Source: Streptomyces sp. CB02414 (lineage in GTDB: Bacteria; Actinomycetota; Actinomycetes; Streptomycetales; Streptomycetaceae). Taken from it: DNA of 64,000 nucleotides. Position 1 is the stretch's first letter. Every line of letters begins with the position of its first letter. Shown here in pieces: positions 63,842-64,000 of the stretch. Both the position numbers and the translations under genes were made by a program. The stretch is from positions 62,001 through 126,000 of the forward strand of contig NZ_LIPF01000001.1 in assembly GCF_001905385.1 (NCBI RefSeq), in the 5' to 3' direction. The notes beneath the pieces were generated by a model. The model searched no databases, was not told where the DNA came from, and saw only the letters and a list, made by a program, of their open reading frames with translations.

Positions 63842-64000
63842 TCAGCGGCGCTTCTGGCGCTTCCAGGGCCCGGTGATCGCGAGCATGATGCCGGGGTCCT
63901 GGATGTTGGCGTAGAGCGTCTTCCCGTCGGGCGAGAAGGTGACGCCGGTGAATTCGCTGTACTCCGGGTCGTCGTCGCTGCCGACGTTCAGTTCGTTGCG
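63842..64000 (-). CDS. PhoX-family (DUF839) alkaline phosphatase, C-terminal part
   Basis: Only the last 52 residues are inside the window; the gene starts beyond base 64000. The visible sequence, NELNVGSDDDPEYSEFTGVT then FSPDGKTLYANIQDPGIMLA and ITGPWKRQKRR, is the typical end of bacterial PhoX/DUF839 secreted phosphatases, where the FSPDG...NIQ.PG strand closes the beta propeller. Such enzymes are exported by the Tat system and need calcium and iron. The frame is fixed by the stop at 63842-63844. The family assignment rests on a short stretch. Confidence 0.82.
   Translation of the reverse strand, partial: RNELNVGSDDDPEYSEFTGVTFSPDGKTLYANIQDPGIMLAITGPWKRQKRR

Noticed and set aside
1..64000. 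prophage, insertion sequence or integrative element
   Set aside because: No transposase, integrase, phage structural gene or tRNA attachment site was seen; composition is uniform apart from short promoter islands.

Overview
The window is high-GC (third codon positions almost always G or C), rich in GTG starts and in 4-base start/stop overlaps, and carries mycothiol-type, LAETG-sortase and ectoine genes. This points to a chromosomal segment of a Streptomyces species. The gene order (cobalamin genes, an LAETG surface protein, ectABCD, then pectin genes) resembles the S. coelicolor core chromosome as I remember it; I could not run a comparison.

Region 1 (1-12438) is a cobalamin (vitamin B12) operon: the end of cobN, a ChlI/ChlD-type chelatase partner, cobO, cobB, cobI, then cobM, cobL, a cbiG-cobJ fusion, cobH, cbiX and cobC. 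One convergent ZIP metal transporter gene is inserted between cobI and cobM. Most genes overlap by 4 bases. Region 2 (12.8-25 kb) holds an LAETG-anchored surface protein, an amidohydrolase, a class V aminotransferase, the ectABCD osmolyte operon, several single genes, and an aldehyde dehydrogenase divergent from an IclR regulator. Region 3 (25-32.3 kb) holds an acetyltransferase, a two-component system, a class B penicillin-binding protein and a SigE-type sigma factor with a membrane partner.

Region 4 (32.3-53.5 kb) is a plant cell-wall utilisation island. It encodes secreted pectin and arabinan enzymes (two PL1 pectate lyases, a pectinesterase, a rhamnogalacturonan-acetylesterase-like enzyme, GH43), an ABC sugar importer, a sugar-acid dehydratase, two DHDPS-family dehydratases or aldolases, a GntR regulator and uronate dehydrogenase. 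With the distant aldehyde dehydrogenase (23361-24890) these could carry uronic or aldonic acids to 2-oxoglutarate. Candidate operators of the form AAGCGCTT and short AT-rich palindromes are scattered through it. Region 5 (53.8-58.9 kb) is a DeoR-regulated polyol ABC transporter with a zinc dehydrogenase.

Region 6 (59-64 kb) holds a tandem TerD protein, a TetR regulator, and a Ro60 (TROVE) RNA-binding protein preceded on the same strand by three tandem Y RNA genes in 63413-63795. Two of these carry a circularly permuted tRNA-like module of the YrlA type, and the middle one is a plain stem-loop Y RNA. This Ro60/Y-RNA locus is the most striking system in the window. The end of a PhoX-type phosphatase gene closes the window.
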